Below, piece after piece: positions 9,302 through 18,223 of a stretch of DNA of 64,000 nucleotides (position 1 is its first letter; every line of letters begins with the position of its first letter). Position numbers and translations under genes: made by a program. A model generated the notes under the pieces. That model saw nothing but the letters and a program-made list of their open reading frames with translations, did no database searches and had not been told where the DNA came from. Source of the stretch: Salinarimonas sp052380005 (GTDB lineage Bacteria > Pseudomonadota > Alphaproteobacteria > Rhizobiales > Beijerinckiaceae); the NCBI GenBank assembly GCA_052380005.1, contig JBQTCJ010000002.1, one strand, 5' to 3'.

Positions 9302-9850
9302 GTCATCCCGGATTGCGATAGCCAGGTCCGGGACCCAGACGCTCCGGAGCCGTGACGAGCGCGTGCCGACGCCGCGTCGTGACACGCCTCCGGCAGCGTT
9401 CGTGGACGCGCGCGCTTCCGCGCACGCTGAACACGCTCCTGCGGATCTGGGCCCCGGGCCCGCTTCGCGACCAGGGGTGACAACTCCTGTCATCCCGGAT
9501 TGCGAAGCAAGTCCGGGACCCAGAACCACAGGTGCCCGTCGAGCGGCGTGCATACGCCGCGGCGTGACGCGCCTCCATCGGCGTTTCGTGGACGCGCGCG
9601 CTCCCGCGCACGCTGAACACACGCCTGTGGTTCTGGGCCCCGGGCCCGCTTCGCGGCCCGGGTTGACAACCGGTGTCATCCCGGATTGCGAAGCAAGTCC
9701 GGGACCCAGAACCACAGGTGCCGATCGAGCGGCGTGCATACGCTGCGTCGTGACGCGCCTCCATCGGCGTTTCGTGGACGCGCGCACTATCGCGCACGCT
9801 GAACACACCCCTGCGGATCTGGGCCCCGGGCCCGCTTCGCGACCCGGGTG
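9302..9850. repeat. Three tandem copies of a ~186-bp palindromic intergenic element
   Basis: Copies begin at 9302, 9489 and 9675 (GTCATCCCGGATTGCGA) and run to about 9850. Each copy has a left arm of GTCATCCCGG...GTCCGGGACCCAGAAC and a right arm that is its imperfect reverse complement (GTTCTGGGCCCCGGGCC...CCGGGTTGACA). They flank ~90 bp containing a smaller palindrome (GGCGTGCATACGCC). Copies 2 and 3 are the most alike; copy 1 is degenerate in the left arm. The block lies between the convergent ends of hutU and the ABC ATPase gene. Open frames across it on both strands look like repeat artefacts. This resembles REP/BIME or MITE-type intergenic elements of alphaproteobacteria; no transposase is present. 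Confidence 0.85.
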
Positions 9851-9859
9851 ACAGAGGCA

Positions 9860-10905
<1,046 letters not shown>

Positions 10906-10909
<4 letters not shown>

Positions 10910-11715
10910 GCGCTCGTCCCTCCGCTCGTCGGGGCGCGTCGCGCGCCGGGAAAGGTGAAGGCGGCCGCCTCGCGGGCGATGTCCGCCGCGGTCTCGGCCA
11001 GGCGCGGCGCGAGCGCCGCGAGGTCGTCGAGCGAATGGCGCAGCGTCGAGGAGGTCACCGACATGGCGCCCAGCGGGCGCCCCGCCTCGTCGAGGATCGG
11101 GACGGCCACGCAGATGATCGTCGGCTCGTGCTCCTCGCGGTCGAAGGCGACGCCGGTCGCGCGGATCTCGGCGAGCTCGGCACGCAACGCATCGGGCGAG
11201 ACCCGGGTCGCGGGTGTGTGCGCATACCAGCTCTGCTGCGCGAGCGCCTTCTCCAGCGCCGGCGGGTCGAGGTGGGCGAGCATCGCCTTGCCGACGCCCG
11301 TGCAGTAGGCCGGCCCGATCTTGCCCGCGTCCGAGAACATCGGGATCGGGCGGCGCGCGTTGCGCTTGTCGACGTAGAGGACCTGGCCGTTGTCGAGCTT
11401 GGCGAGGTGCACCGTCTCGCCGATCGCCTCCGAGAGCCGGTCGAGATGCGGGCGCGCCAGCGGCGCCAGCGTCGTCTGCTGCCAGGCGGCGTGGGCGAGG
11501 CGGATCAGTCGCGAGCCCAGCGCGTAGGTGTGATCGGCCTCGTCGTAGGCCAGCATGCGCTGGCTCACCAGCGTCTGGAGCAGGCGGTAGAGCGTGGCCT
11601 TCGGCAGATCGGCGCCGGAGAGGATCTCGGCGAAGCGCACCGGGCGGCCGTATCCGGCCACCTCGTCGAGCAGCGTCAACGCCTTCCCCACCGTGCCGTC
11701 GGCGGGCTTGTCCAT
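10906..11715 (-). CDS. IclR family transcriptional regulator
   Basis: This 269-aa regulator has an N-terminal winged helix (VGKALTLLDEVAGYGRPVRFAEI...KATLYRLLQTL, about residues 9-50). A C-terminal effector-binding domain (YCTGVGKAMLAHL, AVPILDEAGRPLGAMSV) follows. The ATG at 11715 is chosen because GGAGGGAC lies just upstream; the frame continues open to 11811 without conserved features. It sits divergently from the galactoside transporter operon and heads the ATPase gene. It is the likely local regulator and probably binds the palindromes at 11804-11841. Whether it represses or activates, and its ligand (galactose, galactonate or KDGal are candidates), cannot be read from sequence. Confidence 0.9.
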
Positions 11716-11803
11716 GCCCGGTCCCTCCGCTCGTTTCCATCCCGCGGCGCAGCATTCGCCGGCTGCGCTCTTCTGGTTGACAAGCCTAGCGAGGAGAGGC
11801 ATC

Positions 11804-11841
11804 GTTTTCAATAATCAAAACACGGTTCCATTATTCGGAAC
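11804..11841. promoter_or_regulatory. Two adjacent palindromes, candidate IclR operators
   Basis: GTTTT-N8-AAAAC (11804-11821) and GTTCC-N7-GGAAC (11825-11841) lie back to back in an AT-rich island of the divergent IclR / sugar-binding-protein intergenic region. The second is 37 bp upstream of the sugar-binding protein's ATG. Dyads in this position are typical of regulator binding sites that control both directions. Assignment to the adjacent IclR protein is inference. Confidence 0.5.
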
Positions 11842-11877
11842 AAATCCGAAGGCGGAGCCATCGGGAGGAGACCTGGA

Positions 11878-13134
11878 ATGCCGTCCGTCACGAAAACCAC
11901 GCTCGCCGTCCTCGCCGCCACGACCATGCTCGCCGGCGCCGCCGCTCCCGCCGCCGCGCAGGGCGAGCCGCTCACCGGCGAGCTGCGCATCTTCCTCGAC
12001 ACGTCGAACCCGGCGCCGCGCGCCGCGATGGAGGGGATGATCGCGCGCTTCCAGGAGATGCACCCCGATCTCGAGATCGAGACGACGATCATCGACCGCG
12101 AGGCCTACAAGACGCAGCTGCGCAACTTCCTCTCCGCCAACGCGCCGGACGTCGCCACCTGGCACGCGGGCAACCGCATGGCTCCCTACGTCGAGGCCGG
12201 GCTCTTCGAGGACGTCTCCGACCTGTGGGACGAGGAGATGTCGCGCGATCTCGCCTCGACCAAGGGCTCGATGACGATGGACGGCAAGCAGTGGGGCGTG
12301 CCCTACACCTATTATCAGTGGGGCGTGTACTACCGCGAGGACCTGTTCGCGCAGTACGGGCTCTCGGAGCCGGAGACGTGGGACGACTTCAAGGCGAACT
12401 GCCAGACGCTGCTCGACAACGGCGTCAAGTGCTTCGCCATCGGCACGAAGTTCCTGTGGACCGCGGCTGGCTGGTTCGACTACATCAACCTGCGCACCAA
12501 CGGCTACGAGTTCCACATGGACCTCACCGCCGGCCGCGTGCCGTGGACCGATGAGCGCGTGCGGGCGACCTTCGCCAACTGGCGCGAGCTCATCGACATG
12601 AACGCCTACATCGACAACCACACCTCCTATTCCTGGCAGGAGGCGCTGCCCTTCATGGTGCAGGGCGACGCGGCCATGTACCTGATGGGCAACTTCGTGG
12701 TCGCGCCGCTTCGCGAGGCGGGGCTCTCCGACGACCAGCTCGGCTTCTTCCAGTTCCCGGCGATCGACCCGGAGCGGCAGATGGCCGAGGAGGCGCCCAC
12801 CGACACGTTCCACATCCCGGCCCAGGCGCAGAACAAGGACGCCGCCCGCGCCTTCCTGCGCTACGTGGCGGACGCGGAGAACCAGACGATCATCAACGCC
12901 GAGCTCGGCCAGCTGCCGGTCAACGCGCGCGCGACGATCGAGGACGACGAGTTCCTGAACGAGGGCTTCGCCATGCTGTCCGCGGCGCAAGGTCTGGCCC
13001 AGTTCTTCGACCGCGACGCGCCGGCCGAGATGGCCAAGGCCGGCATGGAGGGCTTCCAGGAGTTCATGGTGCGCCCGGACAACGTCGACGCGATCCTGGA
13101 GCGGCTGGAGCGCGTGCGCCAGCGCGTGTATTGA
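11878..13134 (+). CDS. Extracellular solute-binding protein, family 1 (galactoside uptake)
   Basis: This 418-aa periplasmic binding protein of a carbohydrate ABC importer has a Sec signal peptide (KTTLAVLAATTMLAGAAAP, cut near AAAQG at residues 24-28). A family-1 fold follows: LRIFLDTSNPAPRAAMEGM at the N-lobe, then YTYYQWGVYY, and NFVVAPL later. GGGAGGAG lies 10 bp before the ATG. It is the first gene of the operon that continues through permeases, alpha-galactosidase, KDGal pathway genes and beta-galactosidase. Its ligand is therefore inferred to be a galactoside such as melibiose, raffinose or lactose. A strong hairpin follows the stop codon. Confidence 0.9.
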   Translation: MPSVTKTTLAVLAATTMLAGAAAPAAAQGEPLTGELRIFLDTSNPAPRAAMEGMIARFQEMHPDLEIETTIIDREAYKTQLRNFLSANAPDVATWHAGNRMAPYVEAGLFEDVSDLWDEEMSRDLASTKGSMTMDGKQWGVPYTYYQWGVYYREDLFAQYGLSEPETWDDFKANCQTLLDNGVKCFAIGTKFLWTAAGWFDYINLRTNGYEFHMDLTAGRVPWTDERVRATFANWRELIDMNAYIDNHTSYSWQEALPFMVQGDAAMYLMGNFVVAPLREAGLSDDQLGFFQFPAIDPERQMAEEAPTDTFHIPAQAQNKDAARAFLRYVADAENQTIINAELGQLPVNARATIEDDEFLNEGFAMLSAAQGLAQFFDRDAPAEMAKAGMEGFQEFMVRPDNVDAILERLERVRQRVY

Positions 13135-13150
13135 GCCGTCGAAGTGCGCG

Positions 13151-13184
13151 CGCGGTCCCGGGCGGCTCGCCGTCCGGGACCGCG
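13151..13184 (+). promoter_or_regulatory. Stem-loop after the binding-protein gene
   Basis: CGCGGTCCCGG (13151-13161) pairs perfectly with CCGGGACCGCG (13174-13184) across a 12-nt loop that can pair further. There is no U-run, so it is unlikely to be a full terminator. In binding-protein operons, hairpins at this position commonly protect upstream mRNA or thin downstream transcription. That fits the need for more binding protein than permease. Function is inferred. Confidence 0.55.
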
Positions 13185-13221
13185 GCACCGCATCCTCAGC
13201 GACGAACCGAGGAGACCCGCC

Positions 13222-14169
13222 ATGGTCGCCGTCGCGACCCCGCCGCGCGGAGCCAGGCGCAAGGCGCTCGCGCCGTCCGCCTTCGGCGGGTATTGGCGCC
13301 GCAACCAACTCGCGCTCGCGCCGTGGCTCTTCCTGGCGCCGGGCGCGCTGTTCTTCGCGCTCTACGTCGTCGCGCCGATCCTGCAGTCCTTCCAGATCTC
13401 GCTCTACGAATGGGACGGCCTCGGCACGAAGGAATGGGTGGGCCTGCGCAATTACGAGGAGCTGTGGTGGGACGACGCGTTCTGGACGTCGCTGCGCAAC
13501 AACGTGATCTGGCTGGTGCTCTACCTCTTGGCGATTCCGGCGGGGCTGTTCATCGCGCTGTTCCTGAACCAGACCGTCGCCGGAATCCGGATCTACAAGT
13601 CGCTGTTCTTCTTCCCCTTCGTGATCAGCCAGGTCGTGGTCGGGCTCGTCTTCTCGTGGTTCTACGACCCGACCTTCGGGCTCTTCAACGAGATCCTCGG
13701 CGTCTTCGGGCTCGGGCCGATCGCGGTGCTGGGGGATCCGACCTACGTCACCTACGGGATCATCGCCGCAGGCCTGTGGCCGCAGACGGCCTATTGCATG
13801 ATCCTCTACCTCACCGGGCTCAACGCCGTCGACCCGGAGCAGATCGAGGCCGGGCGGCTCGACGGGGCCAAGGGCTGGCGCATGCTCTGGTACGTCGTCC
13901 TGCCGCAGCTGCGCCCGGCGACCTTCATCGCCTTCGTGGTGACGATCATCGGCGCGCTGCGCTCCTTCGACCTCGTGTCGGTGATGACCGCGGGCGGGCC
14001 CTTCGGCGAGAGCCGGGTGCTCGCCTACTACATGTTCGAGGTGGCGCTGTCGGAGTACGGCTTCCGCATGGGCTACGGCGCGGCGATCGCCGTGGTGCTG
14101 TTCGCCATCATGATGATCTACATCGCCTTCTTCCTCGCCAAGATGTACCGCGACGAGAAGGGCGTGTGA
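13222..14169 (+). CDS. Sugar ABC transporter permease (MalF/UgpA-like)
   Basis: This 315-aa inner-membrane subunit has about six transmembrane segments. The first spans roughly residues 30-55 (LAPWLFLAPGALFFALYVV). The cytoplasmic coupling (EAA) loop is recognisable as DPEQIEAGRLDGAKGWRM...LPQLRP near residue 210-235. The start at 13222 has GAGGAGA seven bases upstream; an upstream in-frame start at 13144 lies inside the hairpin region and is unlikely. It pairs with the permease at 14530-15378. Its stop overlaps the ATG of the small gene at 14169. Confidence 0.92.
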   Translation: MVAVATPPRGARRKALAPSAFGGYWRRNQLALAPWLFLAPGALFFALYVVAPILQSFQISLYEWDGLGTKEWVGLRNYEELWWDDAFWTSLRNNVIWLVLYLLAIPAGLFIALFLNQTVAGIRIYKSLFFFPFVISQVVVGLVFSWFYDPTFGLFNEILGVFGLGPIAVLGDPTYVTYGIIAAGLWPQTAYCMILYLTGLNAVDPEQIEAGRLDGAKGWRMLWYVVLPQLRPATFIAFVVTIIGALRSFDLVSVMTAGGPFGESRVLAYYMFEVALSEYGFRMGYGAAIAVVLFAIMMIYIAFFLAKMYRDEKGV

Positions 14170-14528
14170 TGAGCGCCTCCCTCCGCCAGCGCGTCGCCGC
14201 GATCTGCGCGCCCCTCCCCGGGGCTGAGGCCTCCGACCCGTGGGGCGGCGGGCACGAGGCCTGGAAGGTCGGCGGCAAGATGTTCGCGTGCATCGGCTCC
14301 GTGACGCCGGGCGTCGCGGTGAAGTGCGCCGACGTCGAGACCGCATCCATGCTGATCGAGGCGGGCGTGGGCGCGCGCGCGCCCTACTTCCACCGCTCCT
14401 GGCTGCTCCTGCCGGAGGACGCGCCCGAGGACGAGCTCGCGCATCGGCTCGTCGTCTCCTACGACCTCGTGCGCGCCAAGCTGCCCAGGCGCCTCCTCGC
14501 CGACCTGCCCGTGCGGGAGGGCGCCTGA
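14169..14528 (+). CDS. MmcQ/YjbR-like small protein inserted in the transporter operon
   Basis: This 119-aa protein resembles the MmcQ/YjbR family (double-wing fold, sometimes called DNA-binding, function poorly known). The family pattern includes PGAEASDPWGGGHEAWKVGGKMFACIG, then a central WLLLPEDAP stretch and LVVSYDLVRAKLPRRL near the C-terminus. Its ATG overlaps the upstream permease stop (TGATG), and the next permease starts right after its own stop. It is therefore translated within the operon, between two halves of the transporter. There is no known link between this family and sugar uptake. It could be a passenger or a local modulator. Confidence 0.72.
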   Translation: MSASLRQRVAAICAPLPGAEASDPWGGGHEAWKVGGKMFACIGSVTPGVAVKCADVETASMLIEAGVGARAPYFHRSWLLLPEDAPEDELAHRLVVSYDLVRAKLPRRLLADLPVREGA

Positions 14529-14529
14529 C

Positions 14530-15378
14530 ATGTTCCCCACCCCCGTCGAGAAGTCGTCCGCCGCCTGGCGCGCCTCCTATCAGGCGCTCCTGCCCATCGC
14601 GCTCGTGCTCTGGCTCCTGCCGCTGATCGCGGTGGCGGTGTTCTCGATCCGGCCGGACGCGGACTTCGCCAACGCGAACTACTGGGGCTGGCCGTCCGCG
14701 TTCGACCTGGTGGAGAACTACGGCGCGGTGTTCTTCCGCTCCGACATGCCGCGCTACCTGCTCAACTCGGTGCTGATCACGGTGCCGACCGTGATCGGCG
14801 CGGTGGGGCTCGCCTGCATGACGGGCTTCGCGCTCGGCGTGTACAAGTTCAAGGCGAACCTGGTCGTCTTCTTCGTCTTCGTCGCCGGCAACTTCGTGCC
14901 CTTCCAGATCCTGATGGTGCCGGTGCGCGAGCTCACCCTCGACCTCGGCCTCTACGACACGAAGACCGGCCTCGTGCTCTTCCACGTCGCCTTCCAGGCG
15001 GGGTTCTGCACGCTGTTCATGCGCAACTTCATCCGTGCGCTGCCGCGCGAGCTGATCGAGGCGGCGCGGGTCGAGGGCGTCTCGGAGATCCGGATCTTCT
15101 GGTACGTGGTGCTGCCCTTGATGCGCCCGGCCATCGCGGCGCTCTCGGTGCTGATCTTCACCTTCGTCTGGAACGACTACTTCTGGGCGATCGTGCTCAC
15201 CCAGGGTCCGGACACGCAGCCGGTGACGGCTGGGATCACGGCCTTCAACTCGCAATACCGCGCGGCCTACCACCTGATGAGCGCGGGCTCGATCGTCGCC
15301 GCACTGCCGCCCGTGCTGATCTTCTTCCTCATGCAGCGCCACTTCATCGCCGGCCTCACCCTCGGGGCGGTCAAATGA
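14530..15378 (+). CDS. Sugar ABC transporter permease (MalG/UgpE-like)
   Basis: This 282-aa inner-membrane subunit has six predicted membrane segments (first at about residues 20-40, last near the C-terminus). The coupling loop reads LPRELIEAARVEGVSEIRIF at about residues 174-193. The protein is the partner of the 13222-14169 permease. Its final codons overlap the alpha-galactosidase ATG by 4 bp (ATGA), which indicates coupled translation between uptake and hydrolysis. Confidence 0.93.
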   Translation: MFPTPVEKSSAAWRASYQALLPIALVLWLLPLIAVAVFSIRPDADFANANYWGWPSAFDLVENYGAVFFRSDMPRYLLNSVLITVPTVIGAVGLACMTGFALGVYKFKANLVVFFVFVAGNFVPFQILMVPVRELTLDLGLYDTKTGLVLFHVAFQAGFCTLFMRNFIRALPRELIEAARVEGVSEIRIFWYVVLPLMRPAIAALSVLIFTFVWNDYFWAIVLTQGPDTQPVTAGITAFNSQYRAAYHLMSAGSIVAALPPVLIFFLMQRHFIAGLTLGAVK

Positions 15379-17435
15379 GGCATGCCTGGCGCCTCGACAC
15401 GCCGGTGCAGACGCTTCTGCTGGCGAGCCGCGCGGGCGGCCTGCCGGAGGTGGCGCACTGGGGCGCGCCCTTGCCGGCCGACGAGGACCTCGCCGCGCTC
15501 GCCGAGGCGCTGCTGCCGCGCGAGGTCACGGGAGGCATGGCGGATGCCCGCCCGCCGCTCACCATCTGCCCGCTCGCGGGCGACGGGCACGGCGGCGCGC
15601 TCGGGGCCGATCTCGGGGACGCGCACCCGCGGCTCCTGCTCGAGAGCGCCGACTATGCGCAGGGCCGCAGCCTGCGGGCCGTCTTCGTCGGGGACGGCCA
15701 TCGCTATGCGCTCGCGATCGAGGCCGATGCCGAGACGGACGTGCTCGTCCTCTCGGCGACGCTGGACGCGCCCGCGCCGATCCGCCACCTCGCCGCGCCG
15801 GCGCTCCCCGGCCCCCCGCTCGGCGAGGCGGTGACGACCTTCGCCGGGCGCTGGACGTCGGAATTCCAGCGCCGGGACGTGCCCTGGTCCGCCGGGCCGC
15901 ACCTGCGCGAGATCCGCGAGGGCCGCACCTCGCACGCGGCCTATCCCGGCCTCCTGATGCCCGCGGGGACGCTGCGGCACGAGACCGGCGAGGTCTTCGC
16001 CCTCGCGCTGGGGCAATCCACCGGCCACCGCCTCGTCGTCGAGGAGCTGCCGGACGGGCGCCGGCAGGTGATGCTCGGCCCCGTGCTGCACCCCGCCGGC
16101 GCGACCCGCGTCGAGGCCGGCCCCCTCTACGCCACGCGCTCGGGCGCGGGCGCGAACGGCGTGCTCGACGCCTTCCACCGGCATCTGCGCGCGCGGATCG
16201 TGCGCGTCCCCGATCCGGCGCGCCCGCGGCCGGTGCACTACAATTCCTGGGAGGCGGTCTACTTCCACCACGACATCGAGGAGCTGAAGGAGATCGCCAC
16301 CCGCGCCGCCGCGCTCGGCGCCGAGCGCTTCGTGCTGGACGACGGCTGGTTCAAGGGTCGCAACAACGACACGACGAGCCTGGGCGACTGGATCGTCGAC
16401 GCCGACAAGTACCCGGACGGCCTCCACCCGCTCCTCGCCCACGTGCGCGCGCTCGGCATGCGCTTCGGCCTGTGGGTCGAGCCGGAGATGGCGAGCCCGG
16501 ATTCCGATCTCGCCCGCGCGCATCCGGCGTGGATCCTCGGCCCCGCCGACCAGCCGCTCGCCCGCAACCAACTCGTCCTCGACCTCTCGCGGGAGGACGT
16601 GCGCGACCACCTCTTCGCCCGGCTCGACGCGCTGCTCGTCGAGTACGACATCGACTACCTGAAGTGGGACCACAACCGCGCGCTCCCCCGCCCGGATCAT
16701 CGGCAGGCCGAGGGCTTCGCCGCGCTGTTGACGCGGTTGCGCGTTGCGCATCCCCTGGTTGAGATCGAGAGCTGCGCGTCGGGCGGCGGGCGGCTCGACT
16801 GGGGGACGCTGGCGCTCACCCAGCGCGTCTGGCTGTCCGACTCGAACGACGCGCTGGAGCGGCTGCGCATCCAGCACGAGGCGCTGCCCTTCCTGATCCC
16901 CGAGGTCACCGGCAGCCATGTAGGTCCGTGCACCTGCCACACCTCCGGGCGCATCCTGCCGATGCGGCTGCGGGCCTGGACGGCGGCGCAGCGCCATTTC
17001 GGCTTCGAGATGGACCCCCGCGAGCTCGCGCCCGAGGAGGCGGAGATCCTGGCGGGCGTGTGCGCCTGGTGGAAGGCGCGGCGCGACTGGCTGATGCCGG
17101 CGCGGCGCCTGCGAATCGACACCGACGACCCGACCCGCCTCGCCGAGATCGCCATCGCGCCCGACCGCGGCCGCTTCGCGCTGTGGCTCGCGCAGGTCGC
17201 GACACCAGGGCGCAGCCTCCCGATCCGCCTGCGCATCCCCGGCCTCGAACAGGACGCACGCTGGCGCGTATCCCTCGCCGACCCCCACGCCCTCTCGCCG
17301 CTCTCGCGCGGCGCCCACCCGCTCGCGTCCAGAGCGATCACGCTCTCGGGCGCCGCCCTCGCCGGCGCAGGCCTCGCGCCGCCGCTCCAGGACCCGCAGA
17401 GCGTCCTCGTGCTCGAAGGAGAGCGTCTGCCATGA
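15375..17435 (+). CDS. Alpha-galactosidase, glycoside hydrolase family 36
   Basis: This 686-aa enzyme hydrolyses terminal alpha-galactosyl bonds (melibiose, raffinose-type sugars). An N-terminal beta-sandwich is followed by the GH36 barrel. VLDDGWF and LWVEPEMASPDSDL mark the barrel. KWDHNR places the nucleophile at Asp432, ESCASGGGRLDWG follows, and WLSDSNDA supplies the acid/base candidate Asp489. No signal peptide is seen, so it acts in the cytoplasm on imported substrate. Its start overlaps the permease stop and its stop overlaps the SDR start (ATGA at both ends). The released galactose would be used by the next three genes. Confidence 0.94.
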   Translation: MRHAWRLDTPVQTLLLASRAGGLPEVAHWGAPLPADEDLAALAEALLPREVTGGMADARPPLTICPLAGDGHGGALGADLGDAHPRLLLESADYAQGRSLRAVFVGDGHRYALAIEADAETDVLVLSATLDAPAPIRHLAAPALPGPPLGEAVTTFAGRWTSEFQRRDVPWSAGPHLREIREGRTSHAAYPGLLMPAGTLRHETGEVFALALGQSTGHRLVVEELPDGRRQVMLGPVLHPAGATRVEAGPLYATRSGAGANGVLDAFHRHLRARIVRVPDPARPRPVHYNSWEAVYFHHDIEELKEIATRAAALGAERFVLDDGWFKGRNNDTTSLGDWIVDADKYPDGLHPLLAHVRALGMRFGLWVEPEMASPDSDLARAHPAWILGPADQPLARNQLVLDLSREDVRDHLFARLDALLVEYDIDYLKWDHNRALPRPDHRQAEGFAALLTRLRVAHPLVEIESCASGGGRLDWGTLALTQRVWLSDSNDALERLRIQHEALPFLIPEVTGSHVGPCTCHTSGRILPMRLRAWTAAQRHFGFEMDPRELAPEEAEILAGVCAWWKARRDWLMPARRLRIDTDDPTRLAEIAIAPDRGRFALWLAQVATPGRSLPIRLRIPGLEQDARWRVSLADPHALSPLSRGAHPLASRAITLSGAALAGAGLAPPLQDPQSVLVLEGERLP

Positions 17436-18223
17436 ATTCACACGCGACCGCCGAGACCGTCGTGCCCGTCCATCCCGATCTCGCCGGCGCGAGCGTCTTC
17501 GTCACAGGCGGCGGCTCGGGCATCGGCGCGGCGCTGACCGAGGGCTTCCTGCGCCAGGGCGCGAAGGTCGCCTTCGTGCAGCGCTCGGACGCCGCCGCCT
17601 TCTGCGACCGCATGGCGGAGGCGACCGGCAACCGTCCGCTCTTCATCCGCTGCGACGTCACGGACGCCCCCGCACTCGAGCGGGCCATCGCCGAGGCGTC
17701 CGCCGCGCACGGATCCGTCGGCGTGCTGGTCTCCAACGCGGCGAACGACGTGCGCCACACGATCGCCGAAACCGACGCGGCGGCGTGGGAGGCGAACCTC
17801 GCCGTCAACCTGACGCCCTACTACGTCGCGGCGCGCGCGGCGGCGCCGGGCATGCGCGCGGCGGGCGGAGGGGCGATCGTCAACATGTCCTCGATCAGCT
17901 ACATGATGGGCAATGCCGGCTATCCCGCCTACGTCACGGCGAATGCCGGCATCACCGGCCTCACGAGGGCGCTCGCCCGCGAGTTGGGGCCCGACGGCAT
18001 CCGCGTCAACGCGCTGATGCCGGGCTGGGTGCTGACGGAAAAGCAGATTTCCCACTGGGCGACGCCGCAGGATCTCGCCGCCCATCTGGACAAGCAATGC
18101 CTGAAGCGGCACCTGGAGCCCGCCGACATGGTCGGCGGATGCCTATTCCTGGCGTCCGGCGCGAGCCGGATGATGACGGGCCAGGCTCTGGTGATCGACG
18201 GCGGGGTCGTGGTGACGGGATGA
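17432..18223 (+). CDS. SDR-family dehydrogenase, probable galactose 1-dehydrogenase, altered active site
   Basis: This 263-aa short-chain dehydrogenase has the cofactor motif TGGGSGIG at 25-32, NAAND at 102-106, catalytic serine region NMSS at 151-154 and Tyr167. The context is alpha-galactosidase before it and KDGal kinase and KDPGal aldolase after it. This suggests oxidation of galactose to galactonolactone, the first De Ley-Doudoroff step. The classical YxxxK motif reads Y-V-T-A-N here: codon 17942-17944 is AAT, so the catalytic Lys is replaced by Asn171. The enzyme may use another residue, act on another substrate, or be impaired. It overlaps both neighbours by 4 bp. SDR family is certain; the substrate is inferred. 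Confidence 0.8.
   Translation: MNSHATAETVVPVHPDLAGASVFVTGGGSGIGAALTEGFLRQGAKVAFVQRSDAAAFCDRMAEATGNRPLFIRCDVTDAPALERAIAEASAAHGSVGVLVSNAANDVRHTIAETDAAAWEANLAVNLTPYYVAARAAAPGMRAAGGGAIVNMSSISYMMGNAGYPAYVTANAGITGLTRALARELGPDGIRVNALMPGWVLTEKQISHWATPQDLAAHLDKQCLKRHLEPADMVGGCLFLASGASRMMTGQALVIDGGVVVTG

Noticed and set aside
9302..9850. Possible CRISPR array
   Set aside because: Only three units of ~186 bp, with arms and centres both conserved. There are no short direct repeats with unique spacers and no cas genes.
9227..9851. Open frames on both strands across the repeat array
   Set aside because: They repeat the same peptide three times because the DNA repeats, lack ribosome binding sites, and overlap hutU or cross palindromes. 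They are products of GC-rich repeat DNA.
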